A stretch of DNA of 64,000 nucleotides from Dendrocalamus latiflorus (taxonomy: Eukaryota > Streptophyta > Magnoliopsida > Poales > Poaceae), in the NCBI GenBank assembly GCA_017311315.1, contig CM029638.1:13188227-13252226 (forward strand). Direction: 5' to 3'. A program made the position numbers and the translations under genes. The notes beneath the pieces were generated by a model that saw nothing but the letters and a program-made list of their open reading frames with translations, was not told the origin of the DNA and made no database searches. Shown piece by piece: positions 1-12,189 of the stretch; position 1 is the stretch's first letter; each line of letters starts with the position of its first letter.

Positions 1-398
1 CTTATTTTTATGTTATAGTTATGTATTTAAAGTGAGATTTTAAATGAAATTATATGTGCATATAATTACATATATATACACACTTATATATATTATATTA
101 AGATTTTAAAATACGAAACGATATATCAAAATAAATCGATACCAACAAATTTTTTATTAAGAGATAAATCAGAATAGCCTTCCGAATAGAATTCGATAAC
201 TATGGCTCTAAAATCTAGGCTCATTCCACGTAAACGACGATGGGCGCACGTAATCGAGGCTTGGATTTACGATATCTTCATGAGAGCCACGCAGTACAGG
301 TCTATCAATTCATGTTTGGCTCATCAAATAAATAAGCGACGTAAATGGCTCAGGTTCAACGGTTCAAGTACTATCTACGTGTATGTTGTGTGCTACCT
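1..398. other. AT-rich intergenic DNA, nothing recognised
   Basis: The first 180 bases are strongly AT-rich with short TATATA runs. No coding pattern, terminal repeat or RNA gene could be recognised. A 74-codon open frame that begins here continues into the MITE that follows and shows no family features. Confidence 0.5.
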
Positions 399-401
399 TA
401 A

Positions 402-683
402 GGGTATCTCCAATGGTTATAGGTAGCAACTAACTATAAAACTTTCACATCATTTATATGGTACACACTAAAGCTAGCATTCTAAAGAACTATCTATAAG
501 GATAGCTATTTGATGCTTACATGCACACACAGAATTTATAGATGCTGCCTTGTTTGGCGTTATAGACTAGTGCTTAAGGAAGAGCTGGCTCGATTTTTTT
601 TGCATACTCTCTTTCCTCCACATAGAATATATGCTGATGTGTACATGCATATAGCTAGCTGACTCAGACCATTGGAGATGCCC
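402..683. mobile_element. Tourist-like MITE (PIF/Harbinger type)
   Basis: The element begins GGGTATCTCCAATGG and ends with the inverted form CCATTGGAGATGCCC, one mismatch in 15. It is flanked on both sides by TAA (399-401 and 684-686), the 3-bp target duplication typical of PIF/Harbinger MITEs. It is 282 bp long and has no coding capacity. The family assignment is inferred from the TSD and TIR; the boundaries are seen directly. Confidence 0.8.
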
Positions 684-719
684 TAAGCCGATGATAATTT
701 TAACATAACATCACACATC

Positions 720-1480
720 TGAATCTATATGGGATGAGGTTCGGAGCCCAATCTCAGTGAGGCGTGACTACGGATCAACCTCAGACAGGCTCAGAGGCCA
801 ATCTCAGCAAGGCGTGACCGCATATCAACCTCGACGAAGTCCGAGGGCTAACCTTGGCGTGGCATCACATATAAGGAGATCCACGCTAGATGAGGTCCAG
901 AGTCTAACACCAGACAAGGTCTGAGGACCAACCTCGAACAAGATCTGGGGGGCCAACCTTGGCGTGGCGTCACACATCGGGGATCCACCTTGGACGAGGT
1001 CCAAAGGCCAACATCGCTATGGCGTGACACATCGGGGTATCCACTCCGGATGAGGTCCGGAGTCTAACCTTAGATGAGATCTAGAGATCAACCTCGTCGA
1101 GGTGTGACCCATCAGAGGATCCACCCTGAACGAGGTCCAAGGTAGCCACGTGTTGAGGCACCGTCGACACTTGCGTAGAAGGATAGAAGGAAGGTCAACA
1201 ACATCATGAATCTCGGACATGTGAGACCCACTTGGCACAATGGACGAAATTACCCCTCGATGCGAGCTAAGCTATGATGGCCAATATGTAACTTCAGGTG
1301 TTCCTCTTTCGCTCTATAAATAGAACCTGGTAAATAGGGAAGAGAAGCCACTGTACTTTACATTTAGCAATACAATTTGAGTGTTCTCTCGCCTCACTTG
1401 TGCTTTGCTCTTTACTTACGCATCCCTAGGGTCGATGTAGCCAACCGGGGGTGCCTACAAATCTATTGTCTAGACTTGTA
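720..1480 (+). repeat. Degenerate tandem repeat plus TATA box, probable LTR fragment
   Basis: From 720 to 1160 a degenerate module recurs, built from phrases such as GACGAGGTCC, GGCCAACCT and GGCGTGRCRCATCGGGGATCC. It is followed by CTCTATAAATAG at about 1313, then a leader-like stretch ending near GGTGCCTACA at 1456. Minisatellites upstream of a TATA box and a short transcribed region are common in grass gypsy LTRs, so an LTR fragment is the best reading. No second LTR, primer-binding site or TSD was found, so the class is uncertain. Confidence 0.45.
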
Positions 1481-1499
1481 TCTATGACATACTCCTTTT

Positions 1500-2470
1500 A
1501 TTATTTCTCTATTGGTATATTATAGATAGCCTCTCTATTGGACCCGATATGACAATTAGAGAGGGGTGAATTATGCCTTCAAACTCAACCTTCTAAATGG
1601 TATTATAAAACTTTCACTCCATTAGCTACTATAAGCTAGGAAGATCAGATTTGCTCACCAACAAAGAATTCACAAAAGTGCAAAAGCAAACAAAGTTCAA
1701 CTCCTCTCGGCCGGTTGAACGCTATAAGGGAGCGGTTGGACAGGTCGCAATGTATGACTACCAAAGATGACTGATTTGACTGGCCTCCAGTCGGACTACA
1801 GGCCTAAGGGCAGTTAGATTGCACCCCTATTTCCAAAGCTGAAAATCAGCCCGAGCTAAAAACTAAAAATAGTGCAATCTCCAAAATATATATCCAAATG
1901 ATTTGAAACTTTGCACACACTTTGCTGGATCTGATGGACCTTGGCTAAAGTTATAATATTTCCTCAAGACAAGCGAGATAGCACCAAAACTGGGTAAAGC
2001 TGAAGAACTTAATATATAACTTGCTCGTAGATTGAGGATAGCCAAGATAACTCTAGATGAGTTCTCATATGTTATAGCAAGCAAGAGTACTTAAAGATTC
2101 GAAGTCAAAATCCGAGAAACAAAATGTCACTATAAGGGCGCTAAATCGAACCAAATCGGGTAACCTTCAAGATCCTGTTATAGTTGATCCCTAGATGGAT
2201 GAAATATGATCCTCATGAGGCATCTCTATCACTTAAACATCCTTAAAACCCAGCAAGATCAAGAGAAAAGGAGAGAGAGAGAGGGCAAGACACCGACAAA
2301 AACAAGTGCAAAATCATCAAGGCTCGACGTCTGCCATGTGTCGCCATCCCAGCTCGGCAAAAAAGCTCAAAGAAAGCTAAAAAATCAGAAAAATATAAAA
2401 TTTAAAAATAATAAAAAATAAATTCAAAGTCAGAAGTTCAAATCGAAATTAGCAAGAACCTAATATAGAA
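1500..2470. other. Intergenic repeat-like DNA, possible LTR relic
   Basis: The phrase TTAGAGAGGGGTGAATTATG near 1557 resembles CTAGAGGGGGTGAATAGG at the start of the solo LTR at 58671, so part of this stretch may be a diverged relative. The rest has small open frames without domains. No gene is supported. Confidence 0.3.
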
Positions 2471-2472
2471 AC

Positions 2473-2665
2473 TAGGAATGGCAATTATGCCTGTTTACCC
2501 GTATACTCATGGATAAATACCCTAATGAAGTCAGGTATGTGTTATTTTCTTTACGCACGGGTATGAAAATGGGGGAACATTCTACCCGTTGGGTAAACGG
2601 GCACAGATATGGGTAAGCTCCACCTGTACCTACCCCGCCCATTTACGCACGATATAGATTGACAG
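2473..2665. mobile_element. Truncated hAT-type MITE fragment
   Basis: It starts CTAGGAATGGCAATTATGCC and continues with repeated GGGTA/TACCC phrases. This resembles the TAGGGATGGCAAT end of the hAT MITE at 21548. No matching right terminus or TSD was found, so the fragment is truncated or strongly diverged. Confidence 0.4.
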
Positions 2666-2949
2666 GTGACGCAGCCATAGTAATATCTTTAATTGCTATT
2701 GATTGTTATAAACTTTTGCATATCTCTAATTGTTATTGATTGTTATAAACTTTTTTATAGCTATTATATTTCTTAACAACAATTGCTGCTTATATGTATT
2801 TATCATTAGTTCAACTCCCAGATTGTGACTCTCAGTTCATGAGTAAATAGGCATATCTACGGACGACAGATCTGAGCGAGTTTCTTGACCTATCGTCCTT
2901 CACAGATATATTCGTAGACATAAATGGAAATCATAGATACGAGTATAGA

Positions 2950-3352
2950 TGTGAACGCCGAGCATACCATCAATGCCCCTGTTTCTCATCCCTCTCGAGT
3001 TCCAGCGAATCCTTCCGCACATCTCCCACTCTCTCGGTCAAACCGCCCCTCGTCTCTCTCCTCTGTTCCTGTTTCTTCTCTTTCTAGCATAAAACAACTG
3101 TGGGAGGGAGGAGAGAGAAAGAGAAGAGAAAGAGAGGGGGGAACCGAGTAATAATGGCAGGAGGAAACTTCTTTTCCTGACTCCCTGCGGCTGCAGCTCA
3201 TCATTTGTCTCTGATCCTTGTGCTTCGTTCCTGTTGTGCTGCTGGTCTTGGGTATTGGTGGACTGAGCGAGCCATCGGGAGGGAGAGAAGGGAGGCTCGC
3301 CATTGGGCTCCTGCGATCTTGTTCCATTGGCATTGCTCCTGAATCACGCACA
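2950..3352 (+). promoter_or_regulatory. WRKY gene 5' leader exon (start estimated)
   Basis: A pyrimidine-rich stretch (CTCTCGGTCAAACC...CTCTCTCCTCTG) at about 3028-3090 and a GA-rich tract at 3110-3140 look like the core-promoter Y patch and GA elements of grass genes. A donor CACAG|GTTCGT at 3352/3353 would close a noncoding exon. The matching acceptor TTTAAACACTAG lies at about 4983, or GCAATTCTAG at 4998, just before the start codon. The transcription start is a guess. No clear TATA box was identified. Confidence 0.45.
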
Positions 3353-5003
3353 GGTTCGTGTTCCGTTTCTCTCCAATGTTTCTTTATTAGTATAAACTCT
3401 TCAACGAATATCCTGCCATTTCCAAGGGCATGCAGGCCTGTCATTGCGAGGAGATTTGGTTCCTCTCTCTCTCTCTATGCATTTTGGTATGTATTCTTTG
3501 TGATTTGAATTTCTTTTGTTATGATAAGATCCTGCTATTCTGTATCATGATTTGATCCCCTTCCTGAAAAAAAGATCACAGTTTGGGGTTGTGGAAATGG
3601 GCTTTGGCATTTCTGTTTCAGAATGTGGTGTCGTTGGATTTTTATTGAATTTTTCTCTGCGTAATGTGTGTTCATTCTCATCCAGCTGTCTCTCTCTCTC
3701 TCCCCATCATTTTGAACAAGACTGCCTTCTCTGCTTTGTTGTTCTAAGAAAGGCATAAACTTTGCCCCGCCGATGGACATGTCGAAATGAGCTTGATTTG
3801 CATGCCTCTGTTCTAGGCCTCTCCTGTCTGATCTCTGGTTTGGTTCTTCCAGCTCCGTGTTCCTCGTGCAACCCCTGATGCATTCATCTCTTGCAACTTT
3901 CAATATGAAATGTTCTAAGGACCCTTCGTTTCCCCATTTTACATTAAAAGAGTGACCTTTTCTTTGTGCTACGTTGTTTGGCTCATCAGAACGTTCTTGA
4001 TGGTTTCTCTCTCGGTTCTTTAATCCCTGTTACATCGAGAATGGGTGTTCTCGTCGTTCATGCCTGCTTTCTCTTAAATAAAAATCTGCACCATTTTCAC
4101 CAAAATCTGATCTGTTTAGATGAAATATCATCAGTTTATAGAATAATTAAGAGCTTATGAGGAAAGTTGTTCGCTGTTGTTATTCGCCTTGAGCTCCGAG
4201 CCTTAGGGGAGTTCCCAAACTAGCACGCTGTTGGGGGGTCCATTGCCTCCTCTTTTCCTGTTCTTGAAGTGAATAAGATGGAACATCCCCTCCTCTCTTA
4301 TTTTTGGCTCGTTTTCGGTTTTCTATTCCTATGTAGAGGGCTGAACCGGTCGCATCGATCTAACCTTTAGCTGTTATGGGTTGCCATTTACGGGCATGGG
4401 CACACAGGTTTTCAGTTTCGGAATCAGCTTCACAAAAGTGAGCTTCAGAATCAAGTCTCCTCCTGTTGGGAGAAGACTGCGCTGCTTTGTAAAATCGAAT
4501 GTTTGTGATAATGTGAAGAAGAAGATCAATTTGCGGGTCTGTTCTTCTTTTTGGAGGGAACAATCCCCCCCCCCCCCCCCCCCCCCGCCGAGAGGACTGC
4601 CATCTTGCACTGGCTCTCCTGCTGAAATTGAGTTTCTGTTGGAAATAATTTTGCTGTGAAATGTTTGGTAATGCCTCTCTTGCTCCTTTATCTCAATTAT
4701 TCATCGCTATGGGCTATGGTGCTTATTCTAAGACTTGTGTGAGACAAACAGATTTCATTCATTAGGTTTCTTTGTTCTTGTTTCCTCTGATTTCATATCC
4801 TGTATGCCTCCATTGGCAATGTCTCTGCATATCTATCAAACAATACAAAGATCATTCCTGTCAATACATTCCTGAATATTATCACCGAATGCACCCTTCC
4901 TGATGTTGGCTAGCTCTCTGAATGTGTCTCACTACTATTGTTTAGCCTAAATTGTACTGACGTGCAATTATTTTTAAACACTAGGTTGAGCAATTCTAGG
5001 CTG
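3353..5003 (+). other. Long leader intron of the WRKY gene with a C22 run
   Basis: This T-rich stretch between the presumed noncoding first exon and the ATG at 5006 has no coding pattern. It is most simply a 5'UTR intron of about 1.6 kb. It contains an uninterrupted run of 22 cytosines at 4565-4586 followed by GCCG. Long leader introns are common in plant transcription-factor genes and can raise expression. That role is inference here. Confidence 0.45.
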
Positions 5004-5005
5004 AG

Positions 5006-8000
5006 ATGGACGGCCACATAGCAATGGAGGAGTGGAAGGATCCCAATCCAGGCCCAGAATGCTTGATGCCAAGCTTCCAGACTGAAGCATTTCCACCGGA
5101 TGCCGTAGGAGAGGGTGGCAGAGATTGTTATAAGGCCGGATTTGAGAAGCATGGCTTGTCAGTGGCTGTGCGCTCACCTCAGGAGGAAGGGCGGCCACTG
5201 CCGATGACACCACACTTTGGCCAGGTGTCCAGCTCCAGCAGCAGCCTCGCCGAGAGGATGCAGGCAAGAGCTGGATTCAGCGTGGCGAAGCTCAGCATGC
5301 CGTGCATCCCACCAGCTGCAGCTGATTGCTCGCCATCAGGAGCCCCGTCACCGTACCTAACAATCCCGGCTGGCCTGAGCCCGGCAACGCTGTTGGAATC
5401 GCCAGTCTTCCTTTCCAATGCCATGGTATGCATTATGTATTCTCATGGTTATTATTTTCAGTGTGAGATCGTAGGGATTGTGATTGCTTTTGTCTATGGG
5501 ATGCTAAATTGGCAGGTCAAGAATGTTTGCTTTACTGAACTTTTGACTTCTTCAGAAGTTCGTGAAAGTTCAACTTTGGTTCCATGATCCGTGCTTCTTT
5601 GTTTTCCAACTTCCACAATCTCTTCTTTTCAGACAAACAAACTGCGATAGTTTTCTCGAAAGCTCAAATAGTATGATAGGTCTCCGATCATTCCTTGTGA
5701 ATATATGCTGTATGTCTGCTTTAATCTAGCATCACGCGCCCCAAATTATCTCCCCCTATGTCCCTACTTAAACATAAAGGACGTTGTTATTGTTGTCAAA
5801 AGGGAGAAATGAAATCTTGTGTTGGTCCTGTTCTTGTTCTTGTTCATGTATGAATGAACATGCAATGTCTTAGAGAGATCAATTGAAATAATTTTTTCCT
5901 TGGTGTATGCATCATATATTTTGATTTACTGATTTTTCAGAGATTAATTTCAAAAAGAAAAACAGACACCTGATACTGAAGCTAGTACTTACCTGTCAAC
6001 AATGTTTTTCTTTTTCATGCAATGCTTCAGGGCCAGGCCTCGCCAACCACAGGGAAGTTACTCATGCTTGGTGGTACCAACAACAATGATCCTCTTAGAT
6101 TTGAAGGTCCCCCAATTGAAGATGGTCTTGGTGCATTTTCTTTCGAGCCTTCGGAGCTAAAATCCTCACAACACACAGCAGAAGAAAAGAAGGTGAGCAG
6201 CTATTTGAAATTGTTTACGGATTATTCTTAACACCGGAAAAAAATAAAATCGCGTTATAACATTTTGTTTCTTTGCTATGATGGAAGTAGCTCTGTACTG
6301 AGCCATTTTTAAAAGAACTGTGTACTGAGCCATATTAATATACAATGAACTGGGTACTTGATAGTAATGACTATTTTTCAAAATGTAACAACACTTTCCT
6401 TAAATGACCAATTCCATTAATGGAGTTTTTTTTTCCCCAAAGTACTTTATTGGTAGCATACCTGCAACTGATTTGTACTATTGTACACATATTCTTTTTC
6501 CCAAATATGGTGAGTTTCTGGTGAAACTAGCTAAATTGGCGAGTTTCGTGTACATTTTTTCAGAAGTTTTCACTAAATGATCACAAAAAACATTCACAAC
6601 CTATGGAATGATCAATTTTTAGACACTGGAGTGGACGCTTTTGTGGCTACTGTTTAATCGCTCTTCTCCATTCTTTATCGGTACTAATGAACGTGGTTGA
6701 TGATATTGTCATGTTTTCAAAATGTGAATAAACCCTTTTGTTTTTCCTCATTCTTTATGTGATACACCTTCCTTTCCTTCAGGAATCATTATCCAACAAT
6801 CAGCATCCATCACTACCAAGCACAAAGGCTTCTGTCAAGACTGAAAGTAACATTCAGACGGCACAAGAGGCTAATTTGCTGGGCCATCTGAACCAACAGC
6901 AATTCAACGGGCAAGCCCTTGTGAAGAGCAGTTCTGATGACTCCAAGCTCAATCGTCTTGCACCTGACACCGTTGAAGGCAGCGACAACGCATCACCTCC
7001 AGACCATGACCAACCAGCTGCGGAAGGTGATGCGAAGGGAGACTACCCTGCAATGGCCAGTGCCGCGCCAGCTGAAGATGGATACGGTTGGAGGAAGTAC
7101 GGGCAGAAGCAAGTGAAGCACAGCGAGTACCCGCGAAGCTACTACAAGTGCACACACCCCAATTGCCAAGTGAAGAAGAAGGTGGAGCGCTCGCATGAGG
7201 GGCACATCACGGAGATCATCTACAAGGGCACGCACAACCACCCGAAGCCGTCCCAGAGCCGTCGGCCTGGCGTTCAACCCATTCGTTCGTTCAGTGATGC
7301 TCAAATGGACGCGACCGACAACCACCCCCCTGGCTCACAGCCAGACGTGGAAGCAAAGTCGTTGTGGCATAACAGTGTGACTGTCCAAGATTGGCGCGGC
7401 GATGGCCTTGAACCGACGTCGTTCCCCTCGGTTCCCGGTGAGCTTTGTGACTCGTCAGCTTCGATGCAGGTCCATGATGGCGCCACCCGGTTTGAGTCCC
7501 CGGAGGGTGTAGATGTTACATCTGCAGTGTCTGACGAGGTGGACAGGGATGACAGGGTGACTCATGGCAGCATGTCCCAGGATGCTGCCGACGCCGGGGG
7601 CGACGAACTGGAGTCCAAAAGAAGGTCACTATCTTATCTCTGCAGCCTGTTTCTTTCAGGACAATGTACTACATTGTAGCTTGCAGAAATGTCTGCGAAG
7701 TTTGTACTAGCAGTAGTGCTCACACAAGACTCGTCATCTGAATGTTTCAGGAAACTGGAGTCCTGTGCCATTGAAATGAGCACTGCAGCCAGAGCTGTCC
7801 GCGAGCCGCGAGTCGTGATCCAGACGACGAGCGAGGTCGACATCCTCGACGACGGCTACCGCTGGCGCAAGTACGGGCAGAAGGTCGTCAAAGGCAACCC
7901 GAATCCAAGGTTTGTCTGAAACATCACCATCTTTGAGATTTCCAGGAATAGTGCGCTCTGATCATTTTGCTTGTCGTTCTTGATCTGTGTCACTCGTCTC

Positions 8001-8636
8001 AAATATGTCTGTGTTTGCGTTGTGTCCAGGAGCTACTACAAGTGCACGCACCCGGGCTGCTCGGTGCGGAAGCACGTGGAGCGCGCGTCGCACGACCTCA
8101 AGTCTGTGATCACCACGTACGAGGGCAAGCACAACCACGAGGTCCCGGCGACGCGGAACAGCGGCCACCCGAGCTCGGCGTCCAGCGCAGCGGGCACGGC
8201 CACCAGCGCGGGGGCGTCGCAGCCCCACGCAGGTGGCGCCCGCAGGCCGGAGCCGCCGTCGGCGCAGGATGGCCTGGTGAGGCTGGGCAGCTGCGGCGCG
8301 CCGCTCGCGGCGTTCGGCCTGCCGCCGAGGGACCCGCTCGCGCCGATGAGCAACTTCCCGTACTCGCTGGGCCACGCGGCGGCGCCGGCGCTGCCGAGCC
8401 TACCGGTGCCGGCGGGGCTCGGCGCCTTCGAGGGGCTGAAGCTCCCGATGATGGCACCTTCGCTGCACCCGTTCGTGAGGCACTGGCAGGCGATGGAGAC
8501 GGCGGGCGGGTTCATGGTGCCCAAGGGTGAGGTGAAGGAGGAGGCCATGCCGAGCAGCGCCGCCGGCCCCCCCGGCGCGGCCGCGTCTGTGTATCAGCAG
8601 ATGATGAGCAGGCTGCCTCTGGGGCATCAGATGTAG
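5006..8636 (+). CDS. Group I WRKY transcription factor (two WRKY domains)
   Basis: Five coding exons join in frame: 5006-5425, 6031-6192, 6783-7624, 7751-7909 and 8030-8636, all GT-AG, giving about 729 residues. Two WRKYGQK cores are at residues 297-303 and 513-519. Their zinc ligands fit C-X4-C-X22-H-X-H and C-X4-C-X23-H-X-H, so this is group I. An SP-rich cluster (LTIPAGLSPATLLESPVF, about 118-135, then SPTTGK) resembles the MAPK-phosphorylated region of this group. A basic ESKRRKLES near 473 looks like a nuclear signal. The last intron splits the Arg codon of the C-terminal domain (NPNPR|SYYKC), the conserved R-type intron of group I. It should act in the nucleus on W-boxes (TTGAC). All exons are open, so the gene looks functional. 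Which numbered WRKY it is cannot be decided from sequence alone. The start is the first ATG after the leader intron, and its frame runs unbroken into the SP cluster. Confidence 0.95.
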
Positions 8637-9480
8637 ATAATAAAAAATGAGGATTAGAGGATGGACACATGCTTAAGTTAATTAATCTTATGGTGATATG
8701 TATACCGTGGAAACAAACATCCTTGCTTCTTGCTTTCGATTTTTCTTCCATCATCTTCCTCCAATTGCATTTCTTTTTTTTCCTGGAATCGTCATCACTG
8801 TCCTAACTTTGTGCTTCAGTTTGTTTGAGCTTCCGTTTAACAAGAGCATTGGTGCTTCAGTTTGAGTTTTATGCAATGTTCAATGACCACTTTGCAGGTT
8901 GCTCTGCAGAGACACGGTGTCGTGTGCATCTTAAGGCTCTGAACCCTGCTCCTAGTTCTACGTACCTGTGCCAATCAGGCAAATCGTTGCCATCTCGCGT
9001 GTGGTAAACTCAATGCTCGCGATGATGTGATGCAGGCAGCCATGGTTTGATGGCTTGGCGATGGACGTGGCAAACGCGTTCCTGTCCTAGAAGAAGAGGC
9101 CTGAACATGGTTGGGTTGGGCCGGTAGAAGCCTTCCTGCCCAGTTAACCGCTTGGGTTGGGCCGCAGTGGCATTTGGGCTGGAATATGGAATCATGAACC
9201 ATCAGAATTCGGAAGTGGTTAGCGGTTTCTCTTGGGCAACAAGACGGTGCAGCGGCGGCCTCACATGCACGGCACCCTTCTCGTCCCGAGTTCCCCACAC
9301 GATTGGTTAATCAAAAAACAAGGCGAGGCAGAGCAGATCTCGTGCGCTCCTCCTCTTGTCTGCCGATCTCTCTCCTCTCCTCTAGTGTAGTGCGCGCCAC
9401 ACGTCGCGCAGCTAAAGGGAGAGAAGGAAACGGGGTTCTTGGTTTCAGTTCTACTTTAAGGGGATGTTCGATCCTGCTTT
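8637..9480 (+). other. WRKY 3' flank and intergenic DNA
   Basis: After the TAG stop comes an AT-rich tail with AATAAAAAATGAGG right at the stop, a possible weak polyadenylation signal. From about 8900 to 9480 the DNA is unique-looking, with short open frames on both strands and no domain signal. No gene is supported. Confidence 0.4.
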
Positions 9481-9769
9481 TTTTTTTAACGGTTTACGGT
9501 CTGTTAAATTTTTCTGAGTTATTTAATTAAAAATAAAAATAATATTATATCTTTACCGGCAATATATAATAAAAAAATAAAAAAGAAAATATAAAACAAA
9601 AACAAGAAGTCGATACGTTCATTTCGACTTCTGGCTAGAAGTTGAAACCAAAATAAATACAGTCTTAAATCCTTTAAAATTAAGAACGGCGGATAGATAA
9701 GGACTTAGGATTTCTGACTATAGCTTATTAGTCTTATAAATGGTGCTTGCTGAGAAAAACAAAAACTAA

Positions 9770-10006
9770 GGGCGTGTTTGGTTCGTTACCGGAACCTGCC
9801 AAAGGTTGCCACAGCTCACAATGCCGAAGCTTAGCCTGTGTTTGCTTGATGACCGGACCTGTGGCGTGCCCAACTTTGCCTAGCGCTGGTCAGTTCATTT
9901 TCTGCGCCATATCTCGCCAAAAGTCTGGCGCTGAATTCAGCCGCCACACTTGCGGCGTGGACAGAAGTTTGGTGTGGCGTGTTCTGGTATTAAACCAAAC
10001 ACGCCC
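9770..10006. mobile_element. Tourist-like MITE, TSD TAA
   Basis: Left end GGGCGTGTTTGGTT and right end AACCAAACACGCCC form a perfect 14-bp inverted repeat. TAA flanks both sides (9767-9769 and 10007-10009). At 237 bp and noncoding, this is a PIF/Harbinger-type MITE. The perfect termini suggest a fairly recent insertion. Confidence 0.85.
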
Positions 10007-10150
10007 TAAAAACTGCTAAAAACAAAAAAAGGAAGTGTTTCTATATTTTTCTCTCTAACAAAAGTAATATTAATTTTAAAATACATAAAGAAATAAGTAA
10101 CATTTATTTATTATTCATCATGTTTTAAAAATTATATAAATTACTATTAA

Positions 10151-10237
10151 AAGCATGCAAACAGGCTAAGCAACGTACGTTTAGCGTATTGAGAAGCATG
10201 CAAACAGGCTAAGTAAGTAAGTAACGTACGTTTAGCG
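10151..10237 (+). repeat. Short direct repeat, about 40-bp unit twice
   Basis: AAGCATGCAAACAGGCTAAG followed by AACGTACGTTTAGCG occurs at 10151-10186 and again at 10194-10237. The second copy carries an extra TAAGTAAG expansion. It is a local tandem duplication of unknown role. Confidence 0.7.
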
Positions 10238-10807
10238 GAGAGGGGGGAAGCTTTGCAGCCGCACAAGTTGCACCGGAGAGACCGGTAACTTGCGCATCGA
10301 CTCCCTCCTGGCTTCCGCTTCCACCACCCAAAAAAAGCAAAAGACATGGGGGTTTTTTTTGTCTGAAGCTATCTCTCTTTGAGTCACACTCCTCTCCAGT
10401 TTTCACCCTAATTTTGTTTATTATCTTCTCCTACAAGTGTCCTTTTCTTATATAACCCCTTTCCTATATTTCTTGTGTTTAGTGTTTTTTTAACTCAGAT
10501 AAGTGGCGTGAACGGTGACGTGAAAAATAAAAGGAAGTTCCTACCTTTCCCTGACTCTGCTTTGGCTCCACCGCCACCGGCGCCAATGTGCGCCAGTGAT
10601 CCGTCTTGCTGGGACGCTCCGACGTCACCTTTGATCGAGTGTCAATATGACATCGTTGAACTCAGTATCGAATGTCCTATCGGCTTAGCCTAACATGAGT
10701 GTAGCCAATGGCAGAGCAAGTTGGGCGGCCGCCCAGCCTCACCGGCGACGAGCAATAGACTACTAAAGAAGGTTTCACTAGCTTCAATAAGTATTAGATA
10801 ATATTCA

Positions 10808-11050
10808 CTATGGGCTTATTCTTTTCAGCTTTTAAAAGCTGCTTTTTGGCTTTTTTACAGTAACTAGCTTTTAAGCGGAGTATCTTTTTAAGATAGAGTC
10901 TACTAGTTAATTGTAATACATAGTATACCGACTTCATTTATATCGGCAAAAACCACACGCAAATTTCTGTTAATTTGTAATCTCTCGCATGAACAGTCTA
11001 AAAGCCACAAGCCGCAGCCAACAGCCATAAACTTCAGCCAAAAAGAATAG
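10808..11050. mobile_element. MITE-like palindromic element (degenerate)
   Basis: The left part (GGCTTATTCTTTTCAGCTTTTAAAAGC) and right part (CATAAACTTCAGCCAAAAAGAATAG) are loosely inverted. The internal composition resembles other MITE-like blocks at 15016, 17443 and 22037. No clean TSD was found, so the limits are approximate. Confidence 0.4.
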
Positions 11051-11214
11051 TATGAAGAGTTTCACTCGTCCTCTTACACAATTTTCGGCGTCATTAGCTC
11101 CAACTCCATGCCAACTGATTGGTGGTGCGGATGCCGCGCCCTCCAATTTCCCTCATAACTATTTCAAAATTTCATACAATTCACCTAAAGAAAGAAAGAA
11201 AGAAAAAGACTTTA

Positions 11215-11405
11215 AACAACTCTCTCTAGTCATAAATACATATCATTTTAGACACAGGTATAGTCAAATTTTTAAAACTTTGATTATTAATATCTTTTTA
11301 AATATATAAAGATTTGTCTTGAAGAGTATTTTCATAAAATTATAATTTTATAGTGTTTTATAAATATAAAATTATGGCTATGTCTAAAACGATATGAATA
11401 TATGA
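11215..11405. mobile_element. Stowaway-like MITE (degenerate)
   Basis: CATATCATTTTAGACACAGG near 11240 pairs with CATATCGTTTTAGACATAGCC read from the other strand near 11395. Between them is an AT-rich centre with TTTTTAAAACTTTGATTATTAATA, a hallmark of grass Stowaway (Tc1/mariner-derived) elements. The outer CTCCCTCC-type ends are eroded, so the boundaries are approximate. Confidence 0.55.
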
Positions 11406-12185
11406 ATGAAGAAAGTAGTTCCGAGGGGTTGTTCTCATTGACACGCATACAGCACTAGAGCATACAGAAAATCCCTTATGAGCTCATGCGGGGCCTCCTA
11501 CGTAGGAAGAGTAGAGGAAGCGACAGTATTGGACTATCTGGTTGCGATCGTACCCCAAATTCGTGTACAACATCCAATGAATCTACGTGTAATTACACGC
11601 ACACGCGCGTGAGAATTTGGGAAGAAATTGCAATATGGAGAAACGGTTGTGGCGGTATTGCGGTATTGCCAAGTGCCAACTACTGGTCCAGTGGTCTCTG
11701 TCCTTGCGTGTCGGTTTGTCCCCTTTCAACAGAGGAAAAGTCATTTGGATATATGCTCACTTAACAAAACGAAAATACACGCACCATCCCAGTTTCAAAC
11801 CCTATGACGTAGGGGCGTACAACGCTACAAGCTATGGCTAGCGCCGTGTAAATTTATAAGACGTATTTTCTTTTTATATATAGATCAAAGAGATAGTAAA
11901 AATAACTAGATTACCTTTAATTATTATCTCTAAACACTATATTTAATGTATGCATATAAAGAATAGTAAGTGAAGCTATATATGTATCAGATGCGCATAA
12001 AAGGAATGTCACACCAAATGGACAAAATTATTCAAAAATATGCTTTATAAACTTGTACAAAGGGAGTAATTCATAAATCTTTTTGGGAACACAAAATTTA
12101 TGTAAGAAACATGGGGGATTTGAACCGTTCCCCAGAGAATTTCTATAGAATCTATGGGTTCCAAACAAACCATAGTATAGATCTA
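11406..12185. other. Intergenic DNA, nothing recognised
   Basis: No gene, terminal inverted repeat or tandem array could be supported. Short open frames on both strands lack family features. There is a brief ACACGCACACGCGCGTG run at about 11598. Confidence 0.4.
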
Positions 12186-12189
12186 ATCT